DNA of 34,612 bases from Desulfosporosinus sp. (lineage in GTDB: Bacteria; Campylobacterota; Campylobacteria; Campylobacterales; Arcobacteraceae). The DNA lies in assembly GCA_020719775.1 (NCBI GenBank), contig DYPS01000007.1:13920-48531 (forward strand), read 5' to 3'. Positions 1-11,364 of this stretch are shown here, in pieces (the stretch's first letter is position 1; each line of letters begins with the position of its first letter). The notes beneath the pieces were generated by a model. The model had not been told where the DNA came from. It made no database searches and worked only from the letters and a program-made list of their open reading frames with translations. The position numbers were made by a program, and so were the translations under genes.

Positions 1-846
1 CTATATTTCATCACTATTATTCTATTTCAATAACTATTCAATATTCGTATTTATCCTATAATAAACTTAGTTTTGTTTTGGAAAAAATATCATCAATTTT
101 GAATTCATTGCTGTTCAATCATTTTTTAAAAAAATTAAAAAAAAGGAAAATATTAAAAATTTCATTCCTATACAAAAATATTTTCAATTAATAAATTGTA
201 TTTGAACTATAAACCATCCAAAAAGTTGTAAATTAGCCTAAATAGAAATATGATCAAACATTTGCTTTTATTTTCGGATTATTACCTTTTTTGAATTAAA
301 TAAAAAATTTAGAATTTACTAATATAATTCTATAAATATTAAAGATTACAACAGATTGTAATTGCCGCAAGCTTATTAAATTTAATTTCCATCTTAAATA
401 TAATAATTATGCTGCAATTTGACATTTTCATAAAGAATAATCTTCCGATTAAAAAATACAGTTTCTATTGTTTAGCAATCAATATTTACGTTTGCCCAAA
501 TAATTCTAAATTAAATTGAATTAAATAAAAAGAGTATTTAAAATATATAAATAAAAGCTAATAGCAGAGATTCTACTTTGATCACATTCGAACCCAAATA
601 TATTCCCTGATTTACCTGTTTATTTCGCACACACCGTAAATATTATTCTTTTATGAGTAACCTTATAATGAGTTCCAAACAACAGTTTCAAAAAGGAATA
701 GTTTTAAAAATTATAAAAATAAGGCTCTATCTTTTAATTGTAATTTCGATGTTGATAATTTATCAAAATGAAAAAGAATATAAACATATTTATCTAAAAA
801 TATTTGGCAATAAGCAAAGTCCCTTTAATTAATTTTTATAATATAA
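1..846. other. AT-rich non-coding stretch upstream of first gene
   Basis: No convincing gene. The composition is extremely AT-rich with long A and T runs. A 66-codon frame (653-850) ends inside the start codon of the next gene, but with TGA as the only stop such frames are expected by chance. I see no RNA gene or repeat here. Confidence 0.5.
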
Positions 847-2408
847 ATGAAAAAAAGAAGAAATTTTACAATCGTAAATCATAAAGAACATAAAAAATTG
901 ACCTTAGAAAGGCCCAACGATAAAAAATAAAACATCGGTATTCCATTTCAGGAGAAAGAAAAGATAAAAATAAAAACATAAAATATTTAGATCAAACAAT
1001 CTAAAGACAATATCGACACGAGAACATCCAGCAAATTGCAAAATATACTGCAAAATGTTAGTTAAAACAAAAGAAGGACAAGTTTTTCATAAAGATTTGC
1101 AAATCCAAATCCAAAAAATATACATAGATAATAAACCAAACGCTCTAGCTTCTCCATTCATTTACTTAAATAAAGCACTTCCCTTCATTTAAAACAAATT
1201 AATAATCATTAAATATCATAGGCGGCAAGTAATTTATCAGAAAACAATCACGCTGATAGGTCCATAAGATAATTTACCATGTATTTGATCAGTAAAATGT
1301 ATCTCTTTCGATTAAGCCCATCTTCTTACGAAATCAGCCAAGAACAATTTCAGAATTTAGTCAAATCATTAGTTTTACTTTCACTTAGAGGCACAAACAA
1401 ATAATCCTCTATATTTGCAGATAGTGATGAGAATTAGCATTAAATCAAGAAAAAGTTGAGATTAATTGTTCAGTAGGAGAAAACAAAACAGTTAAAACTA
1501 AAAACAGCAGCAGTTATCTTTCAGTATAGTGCTTTAAATTTTAATGCGGATAAATAAACATAAAAAATGAAATTATGCAAACTAATAAGTGAGAAAGAAC
1601 AGCTAAACATTCGAATAAATAATCTAAAATAAGTTGAAGTATAAATAAATAAGAGAGTAAAAATTCTTTAAACCTAATTAACCAATAAAAAAAATATATT
1701 CTTTTAACTTTAGAAAAGTAATAATCTAAAAACTTAAAAATTGTGTTAGTTACAAAGCAAAGTCATCAAAATGTAACAATAATTATTGACCATTAAAGAA
1801 AGAGAACAATAAATTTACAGTTTCGTTCAAAAGCAAGAAACTAAAATTTTGCTGAAATAAATTAGTTAAGAATTCAAAGATATATAAGCATAAATTTACG
1901 ATTATGCAGCTTATTTACAGGCCAACTAAATGGCCACAAATCCTTTGTATTAGCCGCACCCTTTTTAATAAATGTAAAAACTTCTAAATTTATAACTGAA
2001 AGCTGTAAACTAGTCAATTATGCATAGCAATGAATTAAAAGTAGATCATAAAATAATGAGAGATATGATATCTAAAACAACGAATTTTTATCACAAAAAG
2101 GTAAGTAAAATACTATTTAGGATTTGTAAATGTCGAAGCTGATCTAATTTAAAACCAAATGTATTTGCTAATTCGTAAAAAAAATGAAAAAATGGCTAAA
2201 GAATTGGGAGTTCAAACAATAATTTTTAGCTAATCTTCGAAGTTAATTTGCATACGATTCAAAAGTATTATTTTAAAAATTCGATTAATTGACTTATAAA
2301 TAATTGTGCTTTGATTGTGGAAAGCAAATTCGTTAGTAAATAAAAGTTCTTGGTGTTGGTTTAACAAAAATATAAGAAAATTACAAAATGGGCAACTTTT
2401 TTTATTGA
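847..2408 (+). CDS. Coiled-coil protein, tandem paralogue copy 1
   Basis: Spliced product of 513 aa, not recognised. One frame with TAA/TAG as Gln runs from the ATG at 847; one 20-nt intron (2101-2120, phase 0) is needed to avoid a TGA just downstream. The N-terminal third is basic and Asn/Gln/Ser-rich. The middle (about residues 190-350) is Lys/Gln/Glu-rich and probably coiled coil. The C-terminal part is the best conserved relative to the downstream copy: a YLQxNQMAxNP motif, an HPF motif, KKMKKWLxNWE and the terminal block IQENYKMGNxFY. A CxxC pair (CFDCGKQ) lies near the end. The start is chosen because MKK(x)5-8NHxEHxKL at the N-terminus aligns with the second copy. A structural or cytoskeletal role would be a guess. 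Confidence 0.8.
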
Positions 2409-3055
2409 ATGATTCAATCATTAATTTATTTTAAGTACATAGACTGAACAACATTAATTAATTGTATTTAATTAAATAATCAATATTTATTCAGCAAGAG
2501 TGCAACTTTGCATATTTTTAATTCATTGCTTATTCTAGCAAAAATTGTAAACTCTAACGATGGAAGAATTTATATTTTGAACAAAAATAAAAATAATAAA
2601 CTCATCGTGAGAATGACTTTGCCTGTATTAGTGAAATCATTATGATAAATATCATTGATTAGTTTTAATCTTTAAAATAGTAACAAATATAATTCATAAA
2701 GACGAAACAAATATAGAAAAATATTGGCTAACACAATATTAAGCAAGATTTCGACAATTTTAAGCAGACAGGCTACAGTAATATTCTTGTCAGATCTGAA
2801 AAAAAACAATTGCAACAATCATAGTTCAAAGCACAGTTTTTTATTTTTTTGAACTTAGATAAATTACTTCTCCAATTAATAATAAACCTAATCGTTTTCA
2901 ATTTAAATTATGGGTAATTGCTCAGTTATATCAGCAAATGCTTTAATTTGCATTTATCGTCTAACTTCAGTTCGTAGTGACTATTTATATGATATTAATG
3001 CTTCAAATATTTATATTCATCCTGTCAATTCATATAATAAAAAAGGAAGAAATTT
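2409..3055. other. Spacer between the tandem paralogues
   Basis: 647 bp of AT-rich DNA between the two paralogues. A 50-codon open frame (2910-3059) ends in the start codon of the next gene and is probably fortuitous. I find no RNA gene, repeat or mobile element. Confidence 0.5.
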
Positions 3056-4647
3056 ATGAAGAAGGGTAACAATTTGATTATTCAAAATCATAACGAACAT
3101 AGAAAACTAGTCTTAGTGAGACTCAATTAAAAATAACCCAGTAAAAAGATAGAAGAATATTGCAAAAATACTTTAATATTGGGAAAAGTGCAAAATAAAT
3201 AGGACTAAAATAAAAAATAAACCATTGAAGAAAAAATATAAGAAAGAATGGGCAAAAATATAATCAAAAAAATCATTAGAAGAAAATCAAGTTTAGATTT
3301 GCGTATTTTAACCTAAAATAATTAAAAAAATAAAATAATATTTGCAAAGAATTCAATAAGAACTAACTCACTTCAAAAAGACACATAGCATTCAATGTCG
3401 CCAATCAATAACATGGCGAAATCCTTTATTGGTTCATTATTTGATTTTACAACATCACACAGCTGCAATGAGATCTAAGAATTGATAAAGGAGTTAATTA
3501 AGCAGATGATTCAGCAAATGTTTCTATATCAGTCAAGTTCGGTCACATACATTATTAAAAAGGAAAGGTTTCATTAAATTATTAAATATTTGATATAAAC
3601 CTCTTATTCATAAAAAAAATGGGAAGGCAAAAATAAAGCATAAAATAAAGATAGGATAATGGATGTGATGAGTAAAATTAGTAAATTTGGCAGTAATTGT
3701 CGATTTAAGGACAAATCTAATAGATTGGTGTATTAAGCGAAAACAGTGTCGATTCAATACAGTTCTCAGCAATTTAATAAATAAAAAATAAATAATACGA
3801 AATAGTACTAATAAATGTTAAAAAGCAAAGGATAAATATAAAAGTAAATAATGAAATTGACCTAAATACGAAACAGCATAAAGTCATAATACAATTATCT
3901 TCAATAAAGCAAAGTAGAAGAAGAACGAAAATCATGTGAGTTGTAACAAAGCAACAAAAGATAAACTTAAAAATACAATAAGCTAATAAAAGATATCAAT
4001 AAGTTAGAAATGGAAATGCAGACAATAACAAAAAAGAAATAGGAAATCATGAACTTTGTCTGCAAACAGTAGAGTAAACAAATATTAAAATAAGTCAGCA
4101 GATAGTATAAAAATATTTAATCTGATTTATTCTAATATGCGGTCTACCTACAATCCAATTAAATGGCCAACAACCCCAATTTCGAACTACATCCCTTCCT
4201 TTAAATGGAAAAACAATTGCTATAATAAATCAAAACCACCAATAAAAACATCATACAAAATTAATCTCTATCCTTACAAATCAAATAAAAATAGATGAGA
4301 GATATTATTATCAAAATTGTTGATTTTTACAAAAAAAAAGTATGACATATGTGATGTAGGATTCAGATATGATAACCCTTATGAATTTTAAAACTAAGTA
4401 CATACGATAATATGTCGAAAAAATGAAAAAATGGCTCAGTAACTGGGAATTGAAACAAGAATTTTTAAATAATTTAAGGAAATAATTTGCTGCAGATACA
4501 GTAATTATGAATGAACTTTTTTAGAAATTATCAGACATCCATTTGTGTGAAAATTGCAAATAAAGCAAAGATGAAGTTGCAGATTAATTGATTTCTCATT
4601 TTTCCAAAATTTAGGAAAATTACAAAATGGGAAATTCATTTTATTGA
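3056..4647 (+). CDS. Coiled-coil protein, tandem paralogue copy 2
   Basis: Spliced product of 523 aa, a diverged duplicate of the gene at 847-2408 in the same orientation. Homology is clear at the N-terminus (MKK, then NHNEHRKL), in the coiled-coil core (KYNKLIKDINKLEMEM, then IMNFVCKQQ) and above all in the C-terminus (YLQSNQMANNPNFELHPF, KKMKKWLSNWELKQEFL, IQENYKMGNSFY). A single 20-nt intron at 4340-4359 (phase 0) sits at the same protein position as in copy 1, just after a Lys run and before Asp. Unspliced, its second codon would be TGA. A CxxC pair (LCENCKQ) lies near the C-terminus, as in copy 1. The middle is rich in Lys, Gln, Ile and Asn. Function unknown. Confidence 0.8.
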
Positions 4648-5392
4648 TCAATATTATTATTATTTTGATAAAATCTGGAGTTGGATTTAACTTTCAAATA
4701 GAATTAGAAGAGTTGATCATTTTTTAATTGAGGCAAAAGAAAAAATGAAACATTTTATTAATGAAACCTGCTATCAATGAAACAAAACTTAATAATTTGA
4801 TTTATTAATTTTACTTATATTTTTGAAATAAAGATAATTGTAATATGTTTATATTGTTTTGTTTCAACAGCAAAAGAAGTTCAATTACTTTGGAAAAAGC
4901 AGAATTATTATCAAAAACTATTTCGTTTAAGACAGTCTTGAAATTTAATTCACCTAAACAATTTCAAAGAGAATATGGAGTGAGACATAAAATTAATGCA
5001 TAAAGTCATAAATCATATTAATAGGACAATTATATTTTTAGATTTAACAAAAATAGAAAACAAAATAAAAAGTACCAATCCATTTAAAATGGTTTAAATA
5101 TTTTAATATTCTATATTATTGATAAATTAAATTAAACTAACAGCGCTTATGTAAATAATTGTAAATTATTTTTAAAACAAACAAATATCTTGAAAATATA
5201 TATATACATCAATAAATTATTGCTTATGCTAAATATAGAAACCAAATAATTTAATTCATTTTTTAAGTAAAACTTAACAAAAAACTTCAATTAGTGCTTA
5301 GCTTGATTTTATTTTATATTTGACTTTGTTTTGGCGGTTACTATGATTGAATGTCGGAAAATAGATTTATTTTGCTCAAAATCAATGCATAA
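4648..5392. other. Spacer after the tandem paralogues
   Basis: AT-rich spacer whose only content of note is the doubtful frame at 4845-5306. No RNA gene or repeat recognised. Confidence 0.4.
4845..5306 (+). CDS. Doubtful open frame, possible relic
   Basis: A 153-codon frame starting at ATG 4845 and closing with TGA at 5304. The first 80 or so residues (for example ITLEKAELLSKTISFKTVLK, then QFQREYGVRHKINAQSHKS) have a protein-like composition. The second half is Ile/Leu/Asn/Lys-rich, as expected of translated AT-rich spacer. With only TGA as stop, a frame of this length in such DNA is not improbable by chance. It could be a small gene, the eroded end of one, or nothing. Confidence 0.2.
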
Positions 5393-5764
5393 TCATTTGG
5401 CCTTGGAACTAAGATATCTTTGTCTGAGCTCAACTGCCTCTTCACCTTTCCATCTTGTTAAAATTCCTGGATTTTTCACAAGCAACTCATCCTCTTCGAC
5501 TGTCCATTCAATTCTTTCATCTTTTTGAGAGTAAATTCTGTCCAAAGCTCGCACATCTCCTGAAACTCTATCCAACTTACGGATGAGAATGGGAAGAGTG
5601 GTGTTGTACTCTTTCGCGAGGACTGAAAGTAATTCTGCGAGCTCACCGAGTGACAGGTCTTTTGAAGGAAGGTTAAGCTTTGCAGCTGGAGCTGGAGCAC
5701 TTTGAAGGTTGACTCTGCTGTTGACGGCTTAGAGCAGACTTTTGACTTCTTTTGTTAATTCCAT
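5393..5764 (-). CDS. Small conserved-looking protein, unknown
   Basis: 123 aa, intronless, with one in-frame TAA read as Gln. GC content is visibly higher than the surroundings, and codon use is like the other real genes. The N-terminal half contains a short Ala/Pro stretch followed by a Leu-rich helix (SLGELAELLSVLAKEYN). The C-terminal half is charged, with WTVEEDELLVKNPG and a final Arg/Lys-rich helix. The start is the first Met of the frame. Product not recognised; the WxxEED run faintly recalls SANT/Myb helices, but the rest of that fold is not evident. It lies downstream of the EF-hand-like gene on the same strand. Confidence 0.7.
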
Positions 5765-5962
5765 TTGTATTGCGATATTAATAACAAGGCGCACGAAATT
5801 ATTCAAAAATATCACTCAATGAACATATATACATAACGCTTATGATATTCACAAAACAAGAACAAATCTCTTGATTACATTCTAAAAATTTGATTGGATA
5901 AAGGACAATTCAAAAATATAAGAAAAGCAAACAGTGAAGAAATCACAACATAGAGGTAAACT

Positions 5963-6331
5963 TCAGTTTTTGACAACTTCTTGAGCATAAGGACAAAAGA
6001 AATAAGTTGGAGGTGAAATTTGAGTGGAATCCACTTCAATAGATGGATTATTTTTCAGCTGAGATATCAGTACTTCTCTCTCCAAAGCAAAAAATTCATC
6101 GAAATTTATGCTTTCTTTGTTGCCTAATCTCTTGCTGACCATATCTTTAACATCAGTTTTTTAAAGGCACTCCCTATATTTAGCAAGATCTATGAATCCA
6201 TTAGTCGGTTCATAACTGAGAAAAGCTTGGCGGATCATGAGGATCTGCTTCTGGTTGAGTCCTTGATTGAGATACTTCTGCATTTGGAAGTGGGGATCAG
6301 CCCTATGTGGTTAAGATTCGCTTGTGCCCAT
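5963..6331 (-). CDS. Small EF-hand-like protein, MGxxxS N-terminus
   Basis: 122 aa, intronless. The N-terminus MGTSES fits the MGxxxS pattern for N-myristoylation (inference). Residues of about 25-95 read as a paired EF-hand-type arrangement: a helix (QKQILMIRQAFLSYEP), a degenerate loop with NGFID, a second helix, then a second unit ending in INFDEFFALERE. The canonical calcium-ligand spacing DxDxDG is absent, so calcium binding is doubtful. The C-terminus ends in a short aromatic segment (PPTYFFCPYAQ). It starts 45 bp downstream of the hydrolase stop on the same strand. A calmodulin-like or ciliary adaptor role is possible; I cannot assign a family. Confidence 0.7.
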
Positions 6332-6376
6332 ATTGACCGTTGCAAAATGAATAAAAGAATGTTATATTATCATGTT

Positions 6377-7400
6377 TCAGACTTTGAAGCCTTAAGGACA
6401 CTCGAACAGCAGGTCAGGAAGTTGAGGACCCTTCTGATTGGGCTCGTAGAAACGGAACTCATGATGCATTAAAAATTAACGGAGGGGGTCAGCCAGGTCC
6501 GAATAGAAGTCAAAATTAGCGTGAGTCATTGTCTTGGGAGTTAAGACTTGGTGTTTGTTATAACATAGTTCTAAGTAATAAAATTAATACTAGCCAGTTC
6601 GAGAGAGTTTTAAAACGATATCACATCATCTTTTTGACCATGGATAAAGAACGTTGGACAACTTACTGAAAGAATATTCGTTTTATTGTCATAAGTTTAT
6701 TTAGCAAGAAAAGATCCTAAAAACCCCACAAATTAACGAGCAAGTGATTTGATACTCGCGAAGGGACTGATAAGTACTAAAGCTCCAGGATTTGCCTTTT
6801 GCATAAGTTCTAGAGCAACTCCAGTCCCTATAGATCTCCCCATTACAATAATATTTTCCTGTTTGAATCCCAATTTCTGCGCATAAGCATATACTGTTTG
6901 ACTATCTTCTTTAATGATTTCAGATGCAGTTTTCCCCTTATAAATACTATAACCTGAATACTCCATTGCTAAAACATTTACCTTTATAAGTATATATTTA
7001 CTTGATATAGATTTCTGAGAAGATCAAGAAGATTATGACTTAATTTGATATCTTCACCAGAAGCATGGAAATAAATAATTAAATATCGACTGCCTACCAT
7101 TGAATCTAAGAAGAGACAAGGAATGTGCTTATCGATTTATTCTTCATCTTCTCTTGAAGTTTATTCAGTCATTAGTTCTGACTCTAGATCAAGAGTGCCT
7201 TTTGCTTATAGAATAGCAGCATCAATAGTCAGATGTATGTCCGATGCGTTAGAAGCTTTATAACAATTGAGAAACGAAGCTAGTCCACTCTCTTATCTGA
7301 CTTTCTTTCGCATTTTGGGAATAAATACAACTTCACCCCATAAGTCAATAAAGCTATACTTGATTTTTGGAGGAGTAAAGAGAATAAAGTCTAAGTCCAT
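6377..7400 (-). CDS. ABHD17-like alpha/beta hydrolase
   Basis: Spliced product of 327 aa, a serine hydrolase of the ABHD17/FAM108 (Bem46-like) group. Members of that group remove palmitate from cysteines of membrane proteins. Visible elements in order: the strand and oxyanion region LIIYFHASGED (residues 108-117); YSGYSIYKGK, matching the family's YxGYGxSxG; the nucleophile elbow GRSIGTG with Ser183; the acid in FIHGQKDDVI (Asp251/252); and the catalytic His280 in MTHANFDFY. Two 20-nt introns (6982-7001, phase 0; 6571-6590, phase 1) must be removed to join these motifs. The family's Cys-rich palmitoylated N-terminus is not evident; instead there is about 100 aa beginning MDLDFILFTPPK. Substrate unknown. 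Confidence 0.88.
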
Positions 7401-7555
7401 CGGTTACCCAGTCCAATTTATATAAATATTATAACATAACATCATATTTCTTAACCCCAATCAAATATTCAAGATACAATATGCAAATACTGTCTAATTT
7501 TAACAAACTGGATAATGCCTATCAAATAGTAAAAATAAATGATATTAAAAATAGA

Positions 7556-8482
7556 TCATTTTTACAATAGATGCTTAAGATGAGTGCAAGTCTGAATAAG
7601 TACCGCATAATATTTCTATTTTTAATGTAAATTACTCTAATAAAGCGAAGTAGTATATAGTTATTAATCATCGAATTACTCCTATTTATTATTCCTATTA
7701 TATTTGTCATTCATATTACTCACTTACTCAGCTATAATATTGAGCCAATATAATATCGCTTATGAATTGGAGCAATCAATATCGTAATAAATTCCTTCTT
7801 TGATCATTAATTTTTACTAAAAGTCAATATCTATTTCAAAGTGTTCGTATTTGTGCTGTAATAGACTAAAAATTAGAACTATTATTAGAATATTTTAGTC
7901 ATCGATTAGTTATCCGTTTATGCTCACAGCTGTTAAACCTATTTCAATATTGAACATTGTTTGTAAAATGTTTAAATTTGCAATTCTTGCTTTTTACTTT
8001 TGTAAAGTCTTATACTATACCTCGGCATATTCAAGTTGTTCTCTATATTTAATCATTTATAGCTCCTATTTTTTTAGAACGTTTAATCCTTTTTATACGG
8101 CTAACTCTATTTCTAAAAGCTAATCTTTTATTTTTTATGTTTCTTAACTCATTTTTATTTCGATTTGTCGCAATTTTGACAATTCCTTTTCCATCTACAA
8201 GTATTCATTTTCTTCTTTAATCTCTTCCCGAGTAAATTTTAGATGTTAACAGTTCTAGTCTGTCTCTATTTAATTGCTTTTTTGACATTTATTTTTCAAA
8301 AAGTAAATATTTTGCTACAAACAGTTAATATCCACCATCATACTTCTATACTAATAAGTCTATTATTTTTCGCAAGAACAATCAACATCTTCATCCTGAT
8401 TATTTGCCAATCCTTTCGATAAATCTTACCTTTATACCTTTTCTTATTTTTTCTCTATTTTTTACAGTTCTCCCATCTCCAT
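7556..8482 (-). CDS. Coiled-coil protein, unknown
   Basis: 308 aa in one TGA-terminated frame with many TAA/TAG Gln codons. The N-terminus is Gln/Lys/Asp-rich and contains a CxC. Residues of about 100-180 form an evident coiled coil (FTREEIKEENEYLQMEKELS, then KLRQIEIKMSQETQKIKDQL). The C-terminal third is mixed and ends in ...HLKHLLQK. The hydrophobic run ILIIVLIFSLLQ in the middle is out of character and is encoded by a 24-nt stretch bounded by GT and AG; it could be an in-frame intron. The start is the first Met after an in-frame TGA. Diverges from the CIMIP2-like gene, with 154 bp between the starts, which would fit a shared ciliary promoter (inference). Confidence 0.72.
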
Positions 8483-8636
8483 TTATTATACTTAATAAAA
8501 AACTTAATATCAATCTTTTTACAACTATGAAATATAAAAACTATTCAGTGACTTAAATGATAAAATTTAACTATTTCGAAACTATCAGCAATAACTCGCA
8601 TATATATAACTTATAATTAAAAATAGAGAAAAGAGA

Positions 8637-9089
8637 ATGATCGAAGTTAAAAACAAAAAAAATCCTATAGTTGGATACATGGGCTATCAACCAGGAGTAG
8701 AATCGGCAGAAAATCAAGATGTTACTCCAACCACTATCGAATCTCATGTTCCAGGATATGTTGGATATATCCCAGCAGTCAAGTCATAAAACCTATACGC
8801 AAAAACTTATGGGAAAATAACTTAAAACTGCAACAAAGGAAATTACTATAAAGGAATTGAGCTCCCAAATGATGTTAAGTATACATCCACTACCAAATAA
8901 ACCTATGTACATCCCAACAAAATCAAATAAAATGAACTTAATGAGGGAAAAATCAGTGGTGTAAAGGTATCTACTTTCTCAAATGCTGCAAAATGGATGA
9001 TCGACACACAAGGAGTCAAAAAGGAATTCGATCCATAACCAGTCACAAAACTTAGCTATGAAGAAGCAGTTCGTAAAGCATATAAATGA
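8637..9089 (+). CDS. CIMIP2 (FAM166)-like ciliary microtubule inner protein
   Basis: 150 aa, intronless. Family signatures are short Pro-Gly-Tyr-Gly motifs: VGYMGYQPGV near residue 20 and HVPGYVGYIPAVKS near residue 45, followed by the characteristic KTYGKIT. Proteins with these repeats (FAM166/CIMIP2) sit inside the doublet microtubules of the ciliary axoneme. Length is in the usual range for small protist members. The C-terminal half (STFSNAAKWMIDTQG) is not recognised. Its stop lies 54 bp from the convergent asparagine synthetase stop. Confidence 0.78.
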
Positions 9090-9143
9090 TCGTCAATAAC
9101 CTAACAACTAACTCATTTTTAAAGAAAACAAACATTATCTACA

Positions 9144-10841
9144 TCATTCGCTAAGAGCCTAGGAGTAAACTCTCAATATACGAGCAGAGGGTTCGTTGGT
9201 GTTTGCCCAGCTTGGTAGCCAATAGTGTTGAAGAATGGAGTTGTTTTTGTTGAAGAGTCGAGAATGATATAGTCTGTAATATTGGGATTCAGCGCACACA
9301 GGTTGTAGGCCCTCGAATTTGAATTATTATTGAATTTGTTCGATTTGTTGGGTTAAATATTCTTACTTTCCAGTAATTTCTTTAAGAAGAGTTGGATAAA
9401 GAGTTGTGGAGACGTGAGATCTTACCATTTGATACCATGATTTTTATTTGGATGAAACTCCATCAGAAAAAGCCTATTTTTTTCTCCAAAGTACAGATTT
9501 AGGAAGGATATCAGGGCATACAACTTAAAATGCTTTTCTAATCAAATACTTTTCCATTCTCTCTTTAGTTGGAATGATTAACTCAGGAGCAATTTTGTAG
9601 TATAGATTAACAAAAGTCTCATCTAAGAAAGGAACTCTAGCTTCAAGACCAAAGTGAGAAATATTTCTATCAACTCTCAATCCATCATAGAGATGAATTT
9701 ACTGTACCAGTCTATCTCTATCTTTCTTAGCTTCTTCAGCATTGGGAGCCATATAGAAGTAAAGATATCCCATTTGGCATTCATCAGCTCCATCACCATT
9801 TAGTACAACTTTTACATCAGTTGTTTCGGAAATACGCTTAGCAATGAGGAATTGCCCCACTGAAGCTCTAATCGTAGTAATATCAAATGTTTCAGTGACT
9901 TCAATAACTTCATTAAGAGAGTTAAGTCCTTCTTCAGGCTCGTAAATAAACTCCGTATGATCTGAGTCAATGTGCTTGGCAACTTCTCTAGCAAATACGA
10001 TATCTGTTCCCTCTTTCATACCAATACTAAAAGTACGCAATCTTTATCCTTTCTCTTTGAGAAGTGAAGAAGCTACACTAGCCACTAAACTAGAATCTAG
10101 TCCTCCAGAAAGCAAACAACCTATTGCTCTGTCTGACATCAAACGTTCCTCAACTGCCTTCTTAAATACTCTTACGATTTCACGATACAATTCTATGTTC
10201 TCTTCAGTGTATTCGACAGATGGAATAGTGGTATATTTTTTATGAACCAAGATTTAATTTGAGTTTGTGGCTGGGGTATATCTTCCTTGTAGTAAAGTCC
10301 CTTGATCTAAACGTTTGACATTTTCATGGAAGTCAGACAATCCAGACATCAAACTACTTACTCCAAACTAATGTTAATCTGAACAATAGAATACTGGTCT
10401 GACGCTAAGTGGGTCCGTCGCCACAAAATAGTCTACAGTAGCTGTTTTGATTTCCTCACGAATCAAGAAAATTGCATATTCCCCATGAAGCTCATGGTTG
10501 AGCGCTTCAAAATTATCTCCAAGTTTCATGAAAAGAGGTAAAATCACTGCACAATCTGAGCGAGAGTCAATCTCCAATCCATGTTTCTTTCTAAGTTCGC
10601 GGTGATTGTAAATTTCTCCATTGGCGATAACAGTGTACTTATACTCTGTATTGAAGTGACAGAAAGGTTGTTCTCCCTTAGATGTAAGGTCGTTAATTGA
10701 TAGTCTATGGAAGCCTATGATGCTTGATGCGTTCAAATGAATGATAGAGTGATCTGGTCCTCTTGGTTTGACCTTTTCGAAGCTATTGAGCTTCTCAGGT
10801 GTGAGTATACATCTGTTGATGATTGCCCAAATTCCACACAT
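9144..10841 (-). CDS. ASNS: Asparagine synthetase, glutamine-hydrolysing
   Basis: 565 aa, intronless. Converts aspartate, glutamine and ATP to asparagine, glutamate, AMP and PPi in the cytosol. The N-terminal glutamine amidotransferase domain begins MCGIWAI, so Cys2 is the nucleophile after Met removal; KPRGPDHS, the HRLSI segment and NGEIYNH follow. The synthetase domain has the PPi-loop SGGLDSS, then [25 protein letters not shown], the [19 protein letters not shown] block and [17 protein letters not shown]. All expected catalytic motifs are present and the length is normal for eukaryotic or AsnB enzymes. Several Gln codons are TAA/TAG, so with the standard code it would appear as fragments. 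Confidence 0.97.
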
Positions 10842-11364
10842 CTTTGAATTCTTAATCTATAGTCTTAGAATTGGATTTTGGATTTAAACAATACATCATT
10901 ACAGTTATCAAATCTCGAATTGTTACGTGGACCGCTGGCTTTTTTAAGTATCATAACTCCTTAAAACTTCAGCCACTGCATTCATCTGCTGTCAAAACTC
11001 TAAAACTTGATGTTTAGGCAAAATTACTTTTTTAGTTAAGAATAGTCATTAAATAGATATGATATCATCTTTGTTAAAATATAAAAGAAATCATATAATT
11101 GCTGTTATGTACGACAATCTTTAATACCTATAAGTTAGCACGGAAAACAAAAATATAAAATCAAAGCAAGTGATTTGACAAGTATTCTAATGTCTTTTAT
11201 TATTCCAAAAGCCCATCTTACTCTTAAAAATCACGTGAATGAATTACCATAAAATATCACCAATATTTCAATTCTTTAACCATAATTCTAAATTGCTTTA
11301 ACCGTATTTAGTGAATAATTATGCGAATGTTGTTCAGAACTAATTATATCTAAGTTGATACTAA
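10842..11364. promoter_or_regulatory. Divergent intergenic region
   Basis: 523 bp between the starts of asparagine synthetase (minus) and the unknown membrane-anchored gene (plus). It must hold both promoters. I see no tRNA, repeat or defined element in it. Confidence 0.4.

Noticed and set aside
589-615. TTCGAAC-like string suggesting a tRNA T-arm
   Set aside because: Neither strand yields a matching T-stem, anticodon arm or acceptor stem around it. I found no tRNA anywhere in the window.
653-850. 66-codon frame ending inside the start codon of the first paralogue (ATGA overlap), possibly a coupled upstream ORF
   Set aside because: A gene starting ATGA always gives TGA in the +1 frame, so any open frame there ends at that point. 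The same happens at 2910-3059 before the second paralogue, with no similarity between the two peptides.
6326-6472. Fusion of the hydrolase to the EF-hand-like protein by a longer intron
   Set aside because: The hydrolase frame ends cleanly at TGA (6377-6379) and the next protein has its own Met at 6331. No 20-nt intron connects the frames.
7920-8123. Plus-strand hydrophobic 67-residue frame resembling a small membrane protein
   Set aside because: It is the reverse complement of the Lys/Gln/Glu-rich coiled-coil gene at 7556-8482, whose complement reads as Phe/Leu/Ser/Ile.
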